A DNA stretch of 64,000 nucleotides from Allobacillus halotolerans (lineage in GTDB: Bacteria; Bacillota; Bacilli; Bacillales; Alkalibacillaceae). The translations under genes were made by a program, and so were the position numbers. Positions 55,138 to 63,918 of the stretch are shown piece by piece. The notes beneath the pieces are model-generated. The model saw only the letters and a list, made by a program, of their open reading frames with translations. It searched no databases and was not told where the DNA came from. Location of the stretch: positions 62,001 to 126,000 of the forward strand of contig NZ_JAHLZF010000006.1 in the NCBI RefSeq assembly GCF_018967645.1, given 5' to 3'. How positions within the stretch are numbered: the first letter of the stretch is position 1; each line of letters begins with the position of its first letter.

Positions 55138-56064
55138 ATGAAACTGCAGACGAAAAATCGATTCAAGCAATTTTTCCTCATAATAATAGGTATTGCTGTG
55201 GTTTTTATTGCATTGAATTACTTACCCGTAAAACCAATTGATCAGCATCCTTTTTTTAATAACGAACAGGATGCTCCACTCGTTATTGCACACCGTGCAG
55301 GAGATCAAATCGCACCCGGCAACACAATGACTGCGATTAAAATGTCTTCTGAAATGGGTGTCGATATGATTGAAGTCGATTTGCACATTACAAAAGATGG
55401 GCAAATTGTACTTGCACATGACCCAACAGTAGACAGAACGACTGATGGCACAGGTTACGTTTCAGATTATACATTAGATGAATTTTTAGCATTGGATGCT
55501 GGGTTTCACTTTCAAAATACAGAAGGAGAATATGCATTCAAAGGTATCGGTGTTTATAAACCGACGTTACGTGAGGTTTTTGATCGCTACCCGGATATGA
55601 ATTACATGCTTGAAGTCAAACACACGAACCCGGCAGATGTCCATCAAGAAATCGTTGAAGAGTTATGGGCAATTATCGAAGAGTATGAGATGCATGATCA
55701 AGTGATGGTATCATCATTCAACCAGAAAATCATCAATCGATTTGATGCGTTGGCGGATGGACAAATTGCACTTGGAACAGGACGGGAAGTCGTATTTAAT
55801 TTTACGATCGCTCATAAATTCTTCTTACGTAATTTATTTCAACCGACTGGAGATGTGATCCAACTTCCACGAGCAAATAAATACTTTAATTTTTTCACAA
55901 AAGAAATGATGGAAGGTGCAAAAAGGCTTGGAATGGACGTTCATTACTGGACCATCAATGACGAATTGACGATGCGGCAAATGGTTGATGCGGGTGTTGA
56001 TGGAATCATTACGGACCGGCCGGATTTGTTAATTGAAATTTTGGAAGAAAAGGGATTGCGCTAA
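55138..56064 (+). CDS. Membrane-anchored glycerophosphodiester phosphodiesterase
   Basis: About 308 residues with one N-terminal membrane helix (about 13-33) and a GDPD TIM-barrel domain outside the cell. Motifs are IAHRAGDQIAPGNTM (catalytic His), EVDLHITKDGQIVLAHDPTV (metal Glu/Asp, second His) and TINDE near the end. It hydrolyses glycerophosphodiesters to glycerol-3-phosphate plus alcohol, possibly also teichoic acid parts. ATG 55138 is chosen because AAAAGG precedes it at usable distance; the in-frame GTG 12 bases upstream abuts that site. Confidence 0.9.
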   Translation: MKLQTKNRFKQFFLIIIGIAVVFIALNYLPVKPIDQHPFFNNEQDAPLVIAHRAGDQIAPGNTMTAIKMSSEMGVDMIEVDLHITKDGQIVLAHDPTVDRTTDGTGYVSDYTLDEFLALDAGFHFQNTEGEYAFKGIGVYKPTLREVFDRYPDMNYMLEVKHTNPADVHQEIVEELWAIIEEYEMHDQVMVSSFNQKIINRFDALADGQIALGTGREVVFNFTIAHKFFLRNLFQPTGDVIQLPRANKYFNFFTKEMMEGAKRLGMDVHYWTINDELTMRQMVDAGVDGIITDRPDLLIEILEEKGLR

Positions 56065-56096
56065 CTCCCTGAGAGGACGAATAGAATAACATACAA

Positions 56097-56137
56097 AAAC
56101 CCCAGATTGAAAAATAATTTTCCTCAATCTGGGGTTT
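56097..56137. terminator. Bidirectional terminator between GDPD and yceI
   Basis: AAACCCCAGATTGA pairs with TCAATCTGGGGTTT, 13-base loop, between two convergent genes. Confidence 0.85.
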
Positions 56138-56150
56138 GTTTATTCTACAC

Positions 56151-56678
56151 TTATTTTATGATTAACTCAATTTCACCATTTACTTTAACATCTTTACCAA
56201 CTAGTACGCCACCTGTTTCAAGTGCTGCGTTCCAGCTCAATCCATAAGCCTCACGGTTGATCGTACCAGTGAAGTCGAAACCAGCAATTGTATTCCCTTG
56301 CATTGGTTCTTTTCCTTGACCATTGAAGTTTACAGTGAACGTTTCTTCGTTAGTAACACCTTTCATCGTAACGTCACCAGTAAGCTCATACGTATCTCCA
56401 CTTACTTTTTTCAAGGATTTACTTACAAATTTAATCGTTGGATACGTCTCTGCATCAAAGAAATCTGCTGATTTTAAATGTTCATCACGATCTTCTTGAC
56501 TCGTATCAATCGATGCTGTTTGAATTACCGCTTCAATACGTAAGTTTTCTAAGTCGTTAAGATCACCATCAACTTGAATATCAAAGTCTTTGAATTCACC
56601 TTTCGCTTTTGAAACCATCATATGTTTCACCTGAAAGTTAATGGAACTATGTGGTTGGTCTAATATAATATTTGACAT
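56151..56678 (-). CDS. YceI-family lipocalin-like protein
   Basis: A 175-residue beta-barrel protein of the YceI family, which binds polyisoprenoid-type lipids in studied members. The N-terminal DQPHSSINFQVKHMMVSKAKG and the DRDEHLKSADFFDAETYPTI stretch are characteristic. There is no signal peptide, so it acts in the cytoplasm or at the membrane. The ATG at 56678 follows TAGGAGGAA. It is divergent from the hxlR gene, with the promoter and candidate operators between them. Confidence 0.92.
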   Translation of the reverse strand: MSNIILDQPHSSINFQVKHMMVSKAKGEFKDFDIQVDGDLNDLENLRIEAVIQTASIDTSQEDRDEHLKSADFFDAETYPTIKFVSKSLKKVSGDTYELTGDVTMKGVTNEETFTVNFNGQGKEPMQGNTIAGFDFTGTINREAYGLSWNAALETGGVLVGKDVKVNGEIELIIK

Positions 56679-56719
56679 ATTAATTCCTCCTAAAAATTAT
56701 TTAATTACTTTATGTAAGT

Positions 56720-56761
56720 AAGTATACTTTAGACATCTGATTGCGTCAAGTAAGTAAACTT
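56720..56761. promoter_or_regulatory. yceI promoter with paired candidate HxlR operators
   Basis: On the minus strand TTGACG (56749-56744) and TATACT (56726-56721) with 17 bases between form the yceI promoter. The 10-bp palindrome AAGTATACTT (56720-56729) overlaps the -10 and a close copy, AAGTAAACTT (56752-56761), flanks the -35, 32 bp away. This is the expected arrangement for a repressor from the divergent HxlR gene. Confidence 0.6.
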
Positions 56762-56812
56762 TGTTTATTTTTTTACTTATATTTTGTATACTATAGGAAA
56801 GAGGTGATTTAC

Positions 56813-57118
56813 ATGGCAGATTCAGCCGTATGCGATAAAGTTGAAAAAGCATTAACATTGATGGGGAAACGTTGGGTCACATTAATCATTTATCAACTCC
56901 TCGAGAGTCCAAAACGTTTTTGCGAATTCGAATCCTCGATCGGCATCAGCGGTAGGGTATTATCTGAACGATTGAAAGAACTAGAAAAAGAAGGTATCGT
57001 TCAGCGCAAAGTTTATGACGAAACACCTGTACGTGTTGAATATACGTTGACAGATAAAGGAAAAGCAATGGAACCAGTCATTCGTTGCACACAAGAGTGG
57101 GCAGAAGAATGGTTATAA
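56813..57118 (+). CDS. HxlR-family transcriptional regulator
   Basis: A 101-residue winged helix-turn-helix regulator of the HxlR/YodB family. The core is LMGKRWVTLIIYQLLESPKRF and ISGRVLSERLKELEKEGIV, ending in VEYTLTDKGKAMEPVI. Cys7 near the N-terminus is the position of the redox-sensing Cys in YodB-type members, which respond to quinones or thiol stress. The ATG at 56813 follows GAGGTGATTT; the frame is open upstream but crosses the yceI promoter. Its likely target is the divergent yceI gene and itself. Confidence 0.9.
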   Translation: MADSAVCDKVEKALTLMGKRWVTLIIYQLLESPKRFCEFESSIGISGRVLSERLKELEKEGIVQRKVYDETPVRVEYTLTDKGKAMEPVIRCTQEWAEEWL

Positions 57119-57126
57119 GTTTTATT

Positions 57127-57160
57127 AAAACAGCCAGTTGAATATAGCTTGGCTGTTTTT
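57127..57160 (+). terminator. Terminator of the hxlR gene
   Basis: AAAACAGCCA pairs with TGGCTGTTTT, followed by T residues, about 10 bases after the stop. Confidence 0.85.
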
Positions 57161-57260
57161 TTGTTCTTCATTTAAAGAGAATTAGTTATTGTGCATTAAC
57201 CAATCATTTTCACATCCTTTTTCTTTTAAAGATTAGTCTTGGAAATAATTTTTAATATTA

Positions 57261-57294
57261 AAAAAGCCTTATGCAATAAAATCACATAAGGCTT
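57261..57294 (-). terminator. Terminator of the AGCS symporter gene
   Basis: AAGCCTTATG pairs with CATAAGGCTT, about 12-base loop. On the minus strand T-run follows, 14 bases past the stop. Confidence 0.85.
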
Positions 57295-57307
57295 AGCTTC
57301 ATTCATT

Positions 57308-58744
57308 CTATTTTGGAAGGTCATCCTTCTCATCTTGCTTACCCCACCACTCAATATTCTTCAATCCTTTAATTCGAGAATAATGGAATTGTGGGTCGAT
57401 TCCTTCTTTTTTCTGATCGATATAATCTTGTAAAATTCGAAAAGCTATTCTTCCTAGGAATAAAATAGCGATTAAGTTTACAACTGCCATTAATGCCATG
57501 AACAAATCGGCCATATTCCAAACGATTTGAACTGATGCCAAAGAACCAAACATAATCATCGCTAAAACGATTACACGATAAATATTTAAAAACACCGGGC
57601 TGTTTTTCAAAAACGCGATATTCGTTTCACCATAATAATAGTTCCCGACTAATGAACTAAAGGCAAAGAAAAAGATAATAATCGCCAAGAAAATGGACCC
57701 AAATGCTCCAATATGGGCATCAAGCGCAACTTGTGTCAATTGAATACCATCTTCTGAAGCTCCATAAAAATTATCGTAAAGGATAACGATAAAAGCTGTG
57801 AAACTACAAATGACAATTGTATCAAAAAATACAGCTAAAGATTGAACGAGACCTTGTTTTGCTGGGTGACTGACACCAACTGTCGCAGCTGCGTTAGGTG
57901 CACTACCCATACCGGCTTCGTTGGAGAATAGACCTCTACGGATTCCATACATAATTGCTGCTCCGGCACCGCCACCAAATGCTTGTTCCATACCGAATGC
58001 ATCTTTGAAAATCAGTGAGAATACGGCAGGTACTTCTGTAATGTTCGTGACAACTACATACAAAGCGACAATCATATAAATCAAAGCCATGATTGGAACA
58101 ATTGCTCCTGCAACGGTTGCAATCCGTTTAATTCCACCAAAAATCACTAAGCTAGCCAAACCAACAAGAACAATCCCTGTCCATATTGGATCAATATTAA
58201 ATGCCTGATCAACAGCTTGCGATATCGTATTTGCTTGAACTGAGTTAAAGATTAATCCAAACGTAATAATAATCAACACTGAGAATAAGACACCCATCCA
58301 TTTCTGGCCAAGTGCCATTTGCATATAATATGCTGGTCCTCCACGAAAACCATCTTTATCGGGAATTTTATACGCTTGTGCCAGCGTACTTTCAATGAAT
58401 GCTGTTGCCATACCGACTAACGCAACCATCCACATCCAAAAAACAGCACCAGGACCCCCGATGGCAACTGCTAGTGCAACACCCGCCAGGTTTCCGGTTC
58501 CGACCCGTGAAGCGATCGTAATACTGAAAGCTTGGAACGCATTAATTCCTCGTCGGCCACTTTGTTCAACAGCCTCTTCAGTGATGACTTTAAACATATT
58601 GCCGAACAAGCGGAATTGGACAAATTTACTCCCTAATGTGAAGTAAATGCCAGCTCCAATAAGTAAGTAAACTAAAATATAATCCCAAAAAATAGTGTTT
58701 CCATAGCTGACAATGTCATTAAGTACATTTTCTACTGCATTCAA
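57308..58744 (-). CDS. AGCS-family Na+/amino-acid symporter
   Basis: A 478-residue sodium:alanine (or glycine/glutamine) symporter with about 11 membrane helices. Family marks are RVGTGNLAGVALAVAIGGPGA, the FIESTLAQAYK motif and GGPAYYMQMALG. It imports small neutral amino acids with Na+. The start is TTG at 58744, with AAAGGAG 8 bases upstream; the nearby ATG is out of frame. Stand-alone gene. Precise substrate not determined. Confidence 0.92.
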   Translation of the reverse strand: MNAVENVLNDIVSYGNTIFWDYILVYLLIGAGIYFTLGSKFVQFRLFGNMFKVITEEAVEQSGRRGINAFQAFSITIASRVGTGNLAGVALAVAIGGPGAVFWMWMVALVGMATAFIESTLAQAYKIPDKDGFRGGPAYYMQMALGQKWMGVLFSVLIIITFGLIFNSVQANTISQAVDQAFNIDPIWTGIVLVGLASLVIFGGIKRIATVAGAIVPIMALIYMIVALYVVVTNITEVPAVFSLIFKDAFGMEQAFGGGAGAAIMYGIRRGLFSNEAGMGSAPNAAATVGVSHPAKQGLVQSLAVFFDTIVICSFTAFIVILYDNFYGASEDGIQLTQVALDAHIGAFGSIFLAIIIFFFAFSSLVGNYYYGETNIAFLKNSPVFLNIYRVIVLAMIMFGSLASVQIVWNMADLFMALMAVVNLIAILFLGRIAFRILQDYIDQKKEGIDPQFHYSRIKGLKNIEWWGKQDEKDDLPK

Positions 58745-58839
58745 ATCATATTCTCCTTTCTAAGCATATTCTGTAACCAGTTCCCCACTTCATACACGGA
58801 CAAACCAATAAAGGTAGTTAACGAGCAATTTTTTTACAT

Positions 58840-59148
58840 TTACTCATCTTTTAAAGCGGGGCATGTTTCTTTTACATTTGCAAACTCATTTGCTACTGAA
58901 GTAATCAAATTTTCTTTTTGGTCCTTTCTCAATTTCTTTACATAGGCTTCTTTTTTCATAGCTTCACTCTTTGTTTCCAGTTGTTCACAATAGACTAATT
59001 GGACGGGCCCTCTCGATCGAGTGTACTTCGATGCTTTACCGGCCTTATGTAATTTCAATCTATTTTCTAGATCAACTGTATAGCCTGTATATAATGAACC
59101 ATCTCTACAACGAAGCATATAGACAAAAAAACTTTCCTCATTTTTCAC
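58840..59148 (-). CDS. GIY-YIG domain protein (YazA-like)
   Basis: A 102-residue single-domain GIY-YIG nuclease-fold protein of the UPF0213/YazA group. The motif is VYMLRCRDGSLYTGYTVDLE with conserved Tyr residues and Arg, followed by KLHKAGKASKYTRSRGPV and the helix AMKKEAYVKKLRKDQKE. It may be involved in DNA repair; no activity is proven for the group. The start is GTG 59148 with GGAG 9 bases upstream. Same strand as its downstream AGCS neighbour but separated by about 95 bp. Confidence 0.88.
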   Translation of the reverse strand: MKNEESFFVYMLRCRDGSLYTGYTVDLENRLKLHKAGKASKYTRSRGPVQLVYCEQLETKSEAMKKEAYVKKLRKDQKENLITSVANEFANVKETCPALKDE

Positions 59149-59168
59149 AATGACTCACTCCAAAGAAA

Positions 59169-59193
59169 AACCACAACCCAAATGGCCGTGGTT
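59169..59193 (-). terminator. Terminator of the lipoprotein gene ending at 59199
   Basis: AACCAC pairs with GTGGTT around an inner CCATTTGG-type fold. On the minus strand TTTTTCTTT follows. It also covers the start region of the GIY-YIG gene. Confidence 0.6.
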
Positions 59194-59198
59194 AGCAC

Positions 59199-59699
59199 TT
59201 ATGCTTCTTCACTCGCTTCAACTTTTACATAAATGTGATCAAATAATTCGTCGCCAAGGTAGACGTCTAAACGCCAAACACCTTCAGTCGGTAAAGACAA
59301 AACTAAAGGCAAGTGGGCCTGTTCCTTACCAACTTGCGGTGCAGTTGTTTCCCATACCTTTTCTTCATTCTCAGTACCGGCCATGTCAACGATTGCCTTC
59401 TTTTTTTCTTCACTAGATTCATGGAAAGCTTCGATCTTCACTGGGCCATTCATTAATTCTTCCTGTTCACCCCAGAAGTAGATGACATAATGCTCATTCT
59501 CTCCTGCGACAAATGGAATATGATCAATTGCTAAACGCTCTTCTTTTCCAATTACCTCGTAATCACCTAATTCAAAAGCAGGACTTTCACTCCAACCATC
59601 TTCTGTATCCTTTTGAGAATCCTCCGATTGATCTGAGCAAGCAATTAGAGTAACGGATAGTAAGGCGAGTGTGATAAATGAAATCATTGACTTCCTCAT
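59199..59699 (-). CDS. Uncharacterised lipoprotein
   Basis: About 166 residues. Signal peptide MRKSMISFITLALLSVTLIA then the lipobox Cys in LIAC; mature part begins CSDQSEDSQKDTEDG. The body (about 40-165) is a strand-rich domain with FVAGENEHYVIYFWGEQEEL and VWRLDVYLGDELFDHIYV, which has an immunoglobulin-like beta-sandwich feel. I do not recognise a named family with certainty. The second of two nearby ATGs (59699) is 9 bases from GGGGGA and is chosen. Stand-alone. Confidence 0.7.
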   Translation of the reverse strand: MRKSMISFITLALLSVTLIACSDQSEDSQKDTEDGWSESPAFELGDYEVIGKEERLAIDHIPFVAGENEHYVIYFWGEQEELMNGPVKIEAFHESSEEKKKAIVDMAGTENEEKVWETTAPQVGKEQAHLPLVLSLPTEGVWRLDVYLGDELFDHIYVKVEASEEA

Positions 59700-59827
59700 C
59701 GCCATTGTTCCCCCTATGTAAATTGAGTCAACTATTTTACAAATATATCATAATTTCTGAGGATCAGCTATATAAGTTTTTGAAAAATTTACTTATAAAA
59801 TTGTTTCATCCGTACAACCTCTATAGA

Positions 59828-59974
59828 ATGGAACATATTTTTTTATTTTGGGAACATATATCCTGTGTTAGGGTCCATATAAAGAAAGTATGGGTGCATA
59901 AGATTGAACTATGGGCTCATTTCCACGCTAGCAGGAGGCATATATACTGCCATTGGGCCCATATCCCTTTTCTA
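59828..59974. repeat. Diverged 21-bp tandem repeat (seven units)
   Basis: The word CAT of a GGnnCATAT-type core recurs exactly every 21 bp at 59834, 59855, 59876, 59897, 59918, 59939 and 59960, with units such as GGGAACATATAT, GGGTCCATAT, GGGTGCATAA, GGGCTCATTT and GGGCCCATAT. Because 21 is a multiple of 3, the plus-strand frame reads a seven-residue repeat (WEHISCV, RVHIKKV, WVHKIEL, WAHFHAS, RRHIYCH, WAHIPFL). There is no clear ribosome site. It lies in the gap between the lipoprotein gene and the AbgT gene. Confidence 0.75.
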
Positions 59975-60036
59975 ACCATCACCCACTAAATCACTTTCCA
60001 AGGATATTTCCAAAAAACGTTAAAATCACAAAAAAA

Positions 60037-60069
60037 CGAGCATCAAATTGCTATGCAATTCAATGCTCG
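60037..60069 (-). terminator. Terminator of the AbgT gene
   Basis: CGAGCAT pairs with ATGCTCG and AATTG with CAATT inside it. On the minus strand TTTTTTTG follows, about 30 bases after the stop. Confidence 0.85.
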
Positions 60070-60097
60070 ACAGATTAACATTTCAATCTAAATTCTA

Positions 60098-61624
60098 CTA
60101 TTCATATAAAATTGGTGCGCCTGGTCCTAAGTCAATTCCTAATAACATCCAGACAATTAACATGATTGTCCATGAAATTAAGAAAGCTATAGAATAAGGC
60201 AGCATAACAGAAATTAATGTACCGATACCCATTTTCTTATCATATTTCTGCGCAAACGCGATAATTAACGCAAAATATGTCATCAATGGCGTAATGATAT
60301 TTGTTGTAGAATCGGCAATCCGATACGCCATTTGGGTTAACTCTGGTGAGTAGCCCAATTGCATCATCATCGGAACGAAAATTGGTGCAATCATAGCCCA
60401 TTTGGCTGTCGCACTTCCGATGAATAAATTGAGGAAACCAACAACAAATACAAAAGTGATAATTAGTGGAATACCACTTAAGTTAATCGTATCTAAGAAT
60501 TCTGCTCCATATACCCCTAAAACAAGTCCCATATTGGACTCACTGAAGTAAGCCACAAATTGACCGGCTGTGAAAGCCAATACAATGAACATACCCATTG
60601 TCGCCATCGTATCTGTCAACTGGTCAGCGACATCTTTGTCACTTTTAATCGATTTCGTTGCAATTCCATAAAACAATCCTGGAACGAAAAATAATATTAA
60701 AATAACCGGTACTAAAGAGCTCATAAATGGAGAATCGATAATTCCGCCGTCATCTGCACGAAGAGGAGCGTTCGGGAATGCAACGAGCAAAGATAATAAG
60801 ATAGCTGTAATTAAAACAGATAGACCTGCCCATTTTAATCCTTTTTTCTCCGTCTTGTTAAGTTGTTCGATTTCTCCTTGATATCCACCCTCATACTTAC
60901 CTAGACGAGGTTCAACAATTTTTTCAGTTACCCACGCACCTACAAACGTCAAGAAGAACGTTGATGCAATAATAAACCACCAGTTCATTGCAATGTTCAT
61001 TTGTTCTGCATAAGCAGGATCTATAATACTTGCCGCTGATGAAGTCAACTCACTCAGTAAAGCATCAAGTGATGACAAGGTTAAGTTGGCACTGAAGCCT
61101 GCTGATACACCTGCGAAAGCGGCACTAATACCTGCTAATGGGTGACGACCAAGTGCAGCAAATATGACTGCTCCCAACGGAGGTAACACGACATAACCAG
61201 CATCTACGGCGACACTGGACATAATACCTGCAAACACTAAACCTGCTGTGATCAACGAATTTGGAATCGCCATCACAAATCCACGAAGCAGCACGCTGAT
61301 TAATCCTGTGCGCTCGGCAAGACCTATTCCAAGCATCGTGGCAAGGACTACACCTAATGGAGCAAATCCTATGAAGTTGTCCACCATGCTTCCAAATAAG
61401 TAACGTATTCCTTCTTTATCTAATAGGTTGGTGACTTCAACCATTTCTCCTTCTTTGCCTGGATGCTCGACGCTAATTCCTAGGCTTGAGACAACTGCAG
61501 ATAGAATAACGACAATAAGTGCTAATATCGCAAAAAGCGTGATCGGATGCGGTAGCTTATTCCCCGTTTTTTCAATGCGGTCTAAAAAACGTTGAAAAAA
61601 GCTTTTTCGTTTCTCTTGTTGCAT
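60098..61624 (-). CDS. AbgT-family transporter
   Basis: A 508-residue secondary transporter with about 11 helices plus re-entrant loops. Members carry p-aminobenzoyl-glutamate in or export sulfonamide-type antimetabolites (MtrF/YdaH). Marks are an N-terminal FLDRIEKTGNKLPHPITLFA, the cytoplasmic EPRLGKYEGGYQGE loop and the NLFIGSATAKWAMIAPIFVP hairpin. The ATG at 61624 follows GAGGAG. Direction of transport and substrate are not decided by sequence. Stand-alone gene. Confidence 0.9.
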   Translation of the reverse strand: MQQEKRKSFFQRFLDRIEKTGNKLPHPITLFAILALIVVILSAVVSSLGISVEHPGKEGEMVEVTNLLDKEGIRYLFGSMVDNFIGFAPLGVVLATMLGIGLAERTGLISVLLRGFVMAIPNSLITAGLVFAGIMSSVAVDAGYVVLPPLGAVIFAALGRHPLAGISAAFAGVSAGFSANLTLSSLDALLSELTSSAASIIDPAYAEQMNIAMNWWFIIASTFFLTFVGAWVTEKIVEPRLGKYEGGYQGEIEQLNKTEKKGLKWAGLSVLITAILLSLLVAFPNAPLRADDGGIIDSPFMSSLVPVILILFFVPGLFYGIATKSIKSDKDVADQLTDTMATMGMFIVLAFTAGQFVAYFSESNMGLVLGVYGAEFLDTINLSGIPLIITFVFVVGFLNLFIGSATAKWAMIAPIFVPMMMQLGYSPELTQMAYRIADSTTNIITPLMTYFALIIAFAQKYDKKMGIGTLISVMLPYSIAFLISWTIMLIVWMLLGIDLGPGAPILYE

Positions 61625-61718
61625 TGGTCTACTCCTCTCATTTTTTCATTCAGACCTTGTGTTTGATTGTAATACAGACATTTGGAAGTGAAAAGTAAAA
61701 ACTGTTTCCATTATTTGA

Positions 61719-62210
61719 TTAAGAATGAAAGAATTTAAATGATGGGTCAATCGTCTCTTTAATCGTTAAAACAACAAAAGAATTTACTGGAACTCTTCGT
61801 TTGTCCGTTGGTGAACCTGGATTAATCAATAATGTCTTTTGATGATAACGAAGATACGGAATGTGCGAATGACCGAATAAAACGACATCTACTTGCTCAC
61901 TCTCAAATGCTTCCAAAGCTCTTTTCTCCGTCGTGCCCTTTGTACCGTCTCCATGAAAAACACCGATATGAAATCCTTTTATATTCAGGAGTAACTTTTC
62001 TGGAAAGCTCTCTACTATTTCAACTTGATCAATATTCCCTCTAACGCCTTTTACCTCAGCGAACCGACTCAATTCCTCATAGACTTCAAGTGAAGACCAA
62101 TCTCCTGTATGGATAATCAAGTCAGCTCTCTCCAATTCAGATAACAGGGGTATTGGTAGTGTTTCCGCTTTCTTAGGCATGTGAGTATCACCGATTACAA
62201 TGACCCTCAT
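61719..62210 (-). CDS. YfcE/MJ0936-type metallophosphoesterase
   Basis: A 163-residue calcineurin-like phosphoesterase. Motifs in order are VIGDTHMP, IHTGDW, GNID, FHGD and FGHSHIP, followed by LLINPGSPT, typical of the small YfcE/YsnB group of cyclic or phosphodiesterases. The ATG at 62210 follows AAAGGAG; the upstream frame is not family-like. It is divergent from the YetF gene. Substrate unknown. Confidence 0.9.
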   Translation of the reverse strand: MRVIVIGDTHMPKKAETLPIPLLSELERADLIIHTGDWSSLEVYEELSRFAEVKGVRGNIDQVEIVESFPEKLLLNIKGFHIGVFHGDGTKGTTEKRALEAFESEQVDVVLFGHSHIPYLRYHQKTLLINPGSPTDKRRVPVNSFVVLTIKETIDPSFKFFHS

Positions 62211-62353
62211 GGTTAGCTCCTTTCTAAAGTACATCTCTTTGACAGTAAATGAAAATTAAATGAAACAGCTTGGACATTGCCCTTAAAAAGTTTGCTTACT
62301 CACTAACAGGGGTACTGTTTATGCGACTAATCAAAAAAGGAGGATATCCGTCA

Positions 62354-63031
62354 ATGATGTTTCAAACGATCGCTGTTTCATTAATTATCGGCTTAATCGG
62401 TGTCGTCATTATAACACGATTGCTTGGTAGAAAAGAGCTTTCCCAAGTGACACCTCTAGACTTCGTATACGCACTAATATTAGGTGGAATAATCGAAGAA
62501 TCCATTTACGAAGACCAAGCTAAATTTTATCACATTATTTTTGCACTTGCACTATGGGCTTTTTTAATTTGGGCAATTGAAACTTTACTCGTTAAATATG
62601 ATAAATTACGGCCGATTGTTAAAGGTCGTGCCATCACACTCATTAAAGATGGAAAGTTAAATATTAAGAATGTGGAGAAAGCAAAGTTAGAGACGGAACA
62701 ACTTCGAACACTTTTACGAATGCAAGGAATTTTTTCCATTGAACAAGTTCAACACGCCATTTTAGAAACAAGTGGTTTAGTCAGTGTGATTAAGAAAGCC
62801 AGATATGACCAGGCGGATAAAGATGAACTATTAGATGATTTCGAACAAAATCACCCGAGTTATTTATTTATAGAAGAAGGAGATATCAGTAAGCGAGACC
62901 TGGAAGCTGCTGGTAAAACGAAAGATTGGTTGCTTGAGCAATTGAGGGATCAAAATATTGAGGTGAAAGATATTTACTTTGCTGAATGGCATCCAAATAA
63001 CGGTTTCAACATTCAAACGTATGACAACTAA
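62354..63031 (+). CDS. YetF/DUF421 membrane protein
   Basis: About 225 residues: two or three membrane helices in the first 85 residues (MMFQTIAVSLIIGLIGVVII and FYHIIFALALWAFLIWAIE), with RLLGRKELSQVTPLDFVYAL between them, and a C-terminal pair of DUF421 beta domains (90-215). YetF proteins are linked to spore integrity or membrane stress in Bacillus. The frame opens at 62270, but AAAGGAGG is 10 bases before the ATG at 62354, so that is the start. It is followed 67 bp later by the ycsI-like gene. Confidence 0.82.
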   Translation: MMFQTIAVSLIIGLIGVVIITRLLGRKELSQVTPLDFVYALILGGIIEESIYEDQAKFYHIIFALALWAFLIWAIETLLVKYDKLRPIVKGRAITLIKDGKLNIKNVEKAKLETEQLRTLLRMQGIFSIEQVQHAILETSGLVSVIKKARYDQADKDELLDDFEQNHPSYLFIEEGDISKRDLEAAGKTKDWLLEQLRDQNIEVKDIYFAEWHPNNGFNIQTYDN

Positions 63032-63098
63032 CCGTTATTGACTTTCTATATCTCAAAAGATACGCTAACATTATCATTTAAATGGGAGCGTTTGTATC

Positions 63099-63887
63099 AT
63101 GAGAGATTACCCTAAAATATTAAGAGAAAAAATCCGAAATGGTGAATTTAATCATACAACTTCCGGACATTGTGAAGATTTTGTACAAGCGAATGTTGTT
63201 ATTTTACCCAAAGAATATGCATTTGACTTTTTTCTATTTGCTTATCGGAATCCAAAATCATGCCCGATCATCGACGTGTTGGAACCAGGTGAGGTGGAAT
63301 CAAACCTTGCGAATGGCTCAGATATTCGGACCGATGTGCCGAAATACCGAGTTTATCATGACGGGAAAGTCGACCGAGAACTCAGTTCCATTGAATCTAT
63401 TTGGAACAATGATTTGGTCACATTTTTAATTGGCTGCAGTTTTACATTTGAAAAAACATTACTTGATGCTGGAATTTCTTTAAGACATATTACAGAAGGT
63501 AAAAATGTTGCCATGTATACGACAACGATCCCTACAACGTCGGCGGGTGTGTTCCACGGACCTCTCGTCGTTTCGATGCGACCAATCAAAAAAACCTTAA
63601 TTGAAAAAGCTCGCCAAATTACGGCAAACTATCCAAACATGCACGGTGCACCAGTTCATATCGGTGAACCAGATCAAATTGGAATCGAAGCAATTGACCG
63701 ACCTGATTTCGGCGATGCGGTCAAAATAGAAGATGATGAAGAACCTGTCTTTTGGGCTTGTGGAGTGACACCTCAAATGGCTGCGGTAAAAGGTAAGGTG
63801 CCTTTTATGATCACACATTCTCCAGGGCATATGTTTGTTACGGATGTAACCAATGATGACTTTTTAGAAAATCGCACTTCATTATAA
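63099..63887 (+). CDS. YcsI-like putative hydro-lyase (DUF1445, D-glutamate cyclase-like)
   Basis: A 262-residue protein of the DUF1445 family, related to D-glutamate cyclase and called putative hydro-lyase. It starts MRDYPKILREKIRNGEFNHT and contains TSGHCEDFVQANVVILPKEY, FLIGCSFTFEKTLLDAGI, and the C-terminal CGVTPQMAAV with THSPGHMFVTD, all family hallmarks. It is cytoplasmic; a role in amino-acid or lactam metabolism is inferred from family links. The ATG at 63099 follows GGGAG at 10 bases. Gene complete; repeats follow its stop. Confidence 0.88.
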   Translation: MRDYPKILREKIRNGEFNHTTSGHCEDFVQANVVILPKEYAFDFFLFAYRNPKSCPIIDVLEPGEVESNLANGSDIRTDVPKYRVYHDGKVDRELSSIESIWNNDLVTFLIGCSFTFEKTLLDAGISLRHITEGKNVAMYTTTIPTTSAGVFHGPLVVSMRPIKKTLIEKARQITANYPNMHGAPVHIGEPDQIGIEAIDRPDFGDAVKIEDDEEPVFWACGVTPQMAAVKGKVPFMITHSPGHMFVTDVTNDDFLENRTSL

Positions 63888-63918
63888 TTATTTTTTTTCG
63901 AATAGGTATCTATATAAA

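Noticed and set aside
59678-59989. 103-codon plus-strand frame containing the WxHI repeats as a normal gene
   Set aside because: No ribosome site, start lies inside the lipoprotein gene on the opposite strand; kept only as a repeat feature.
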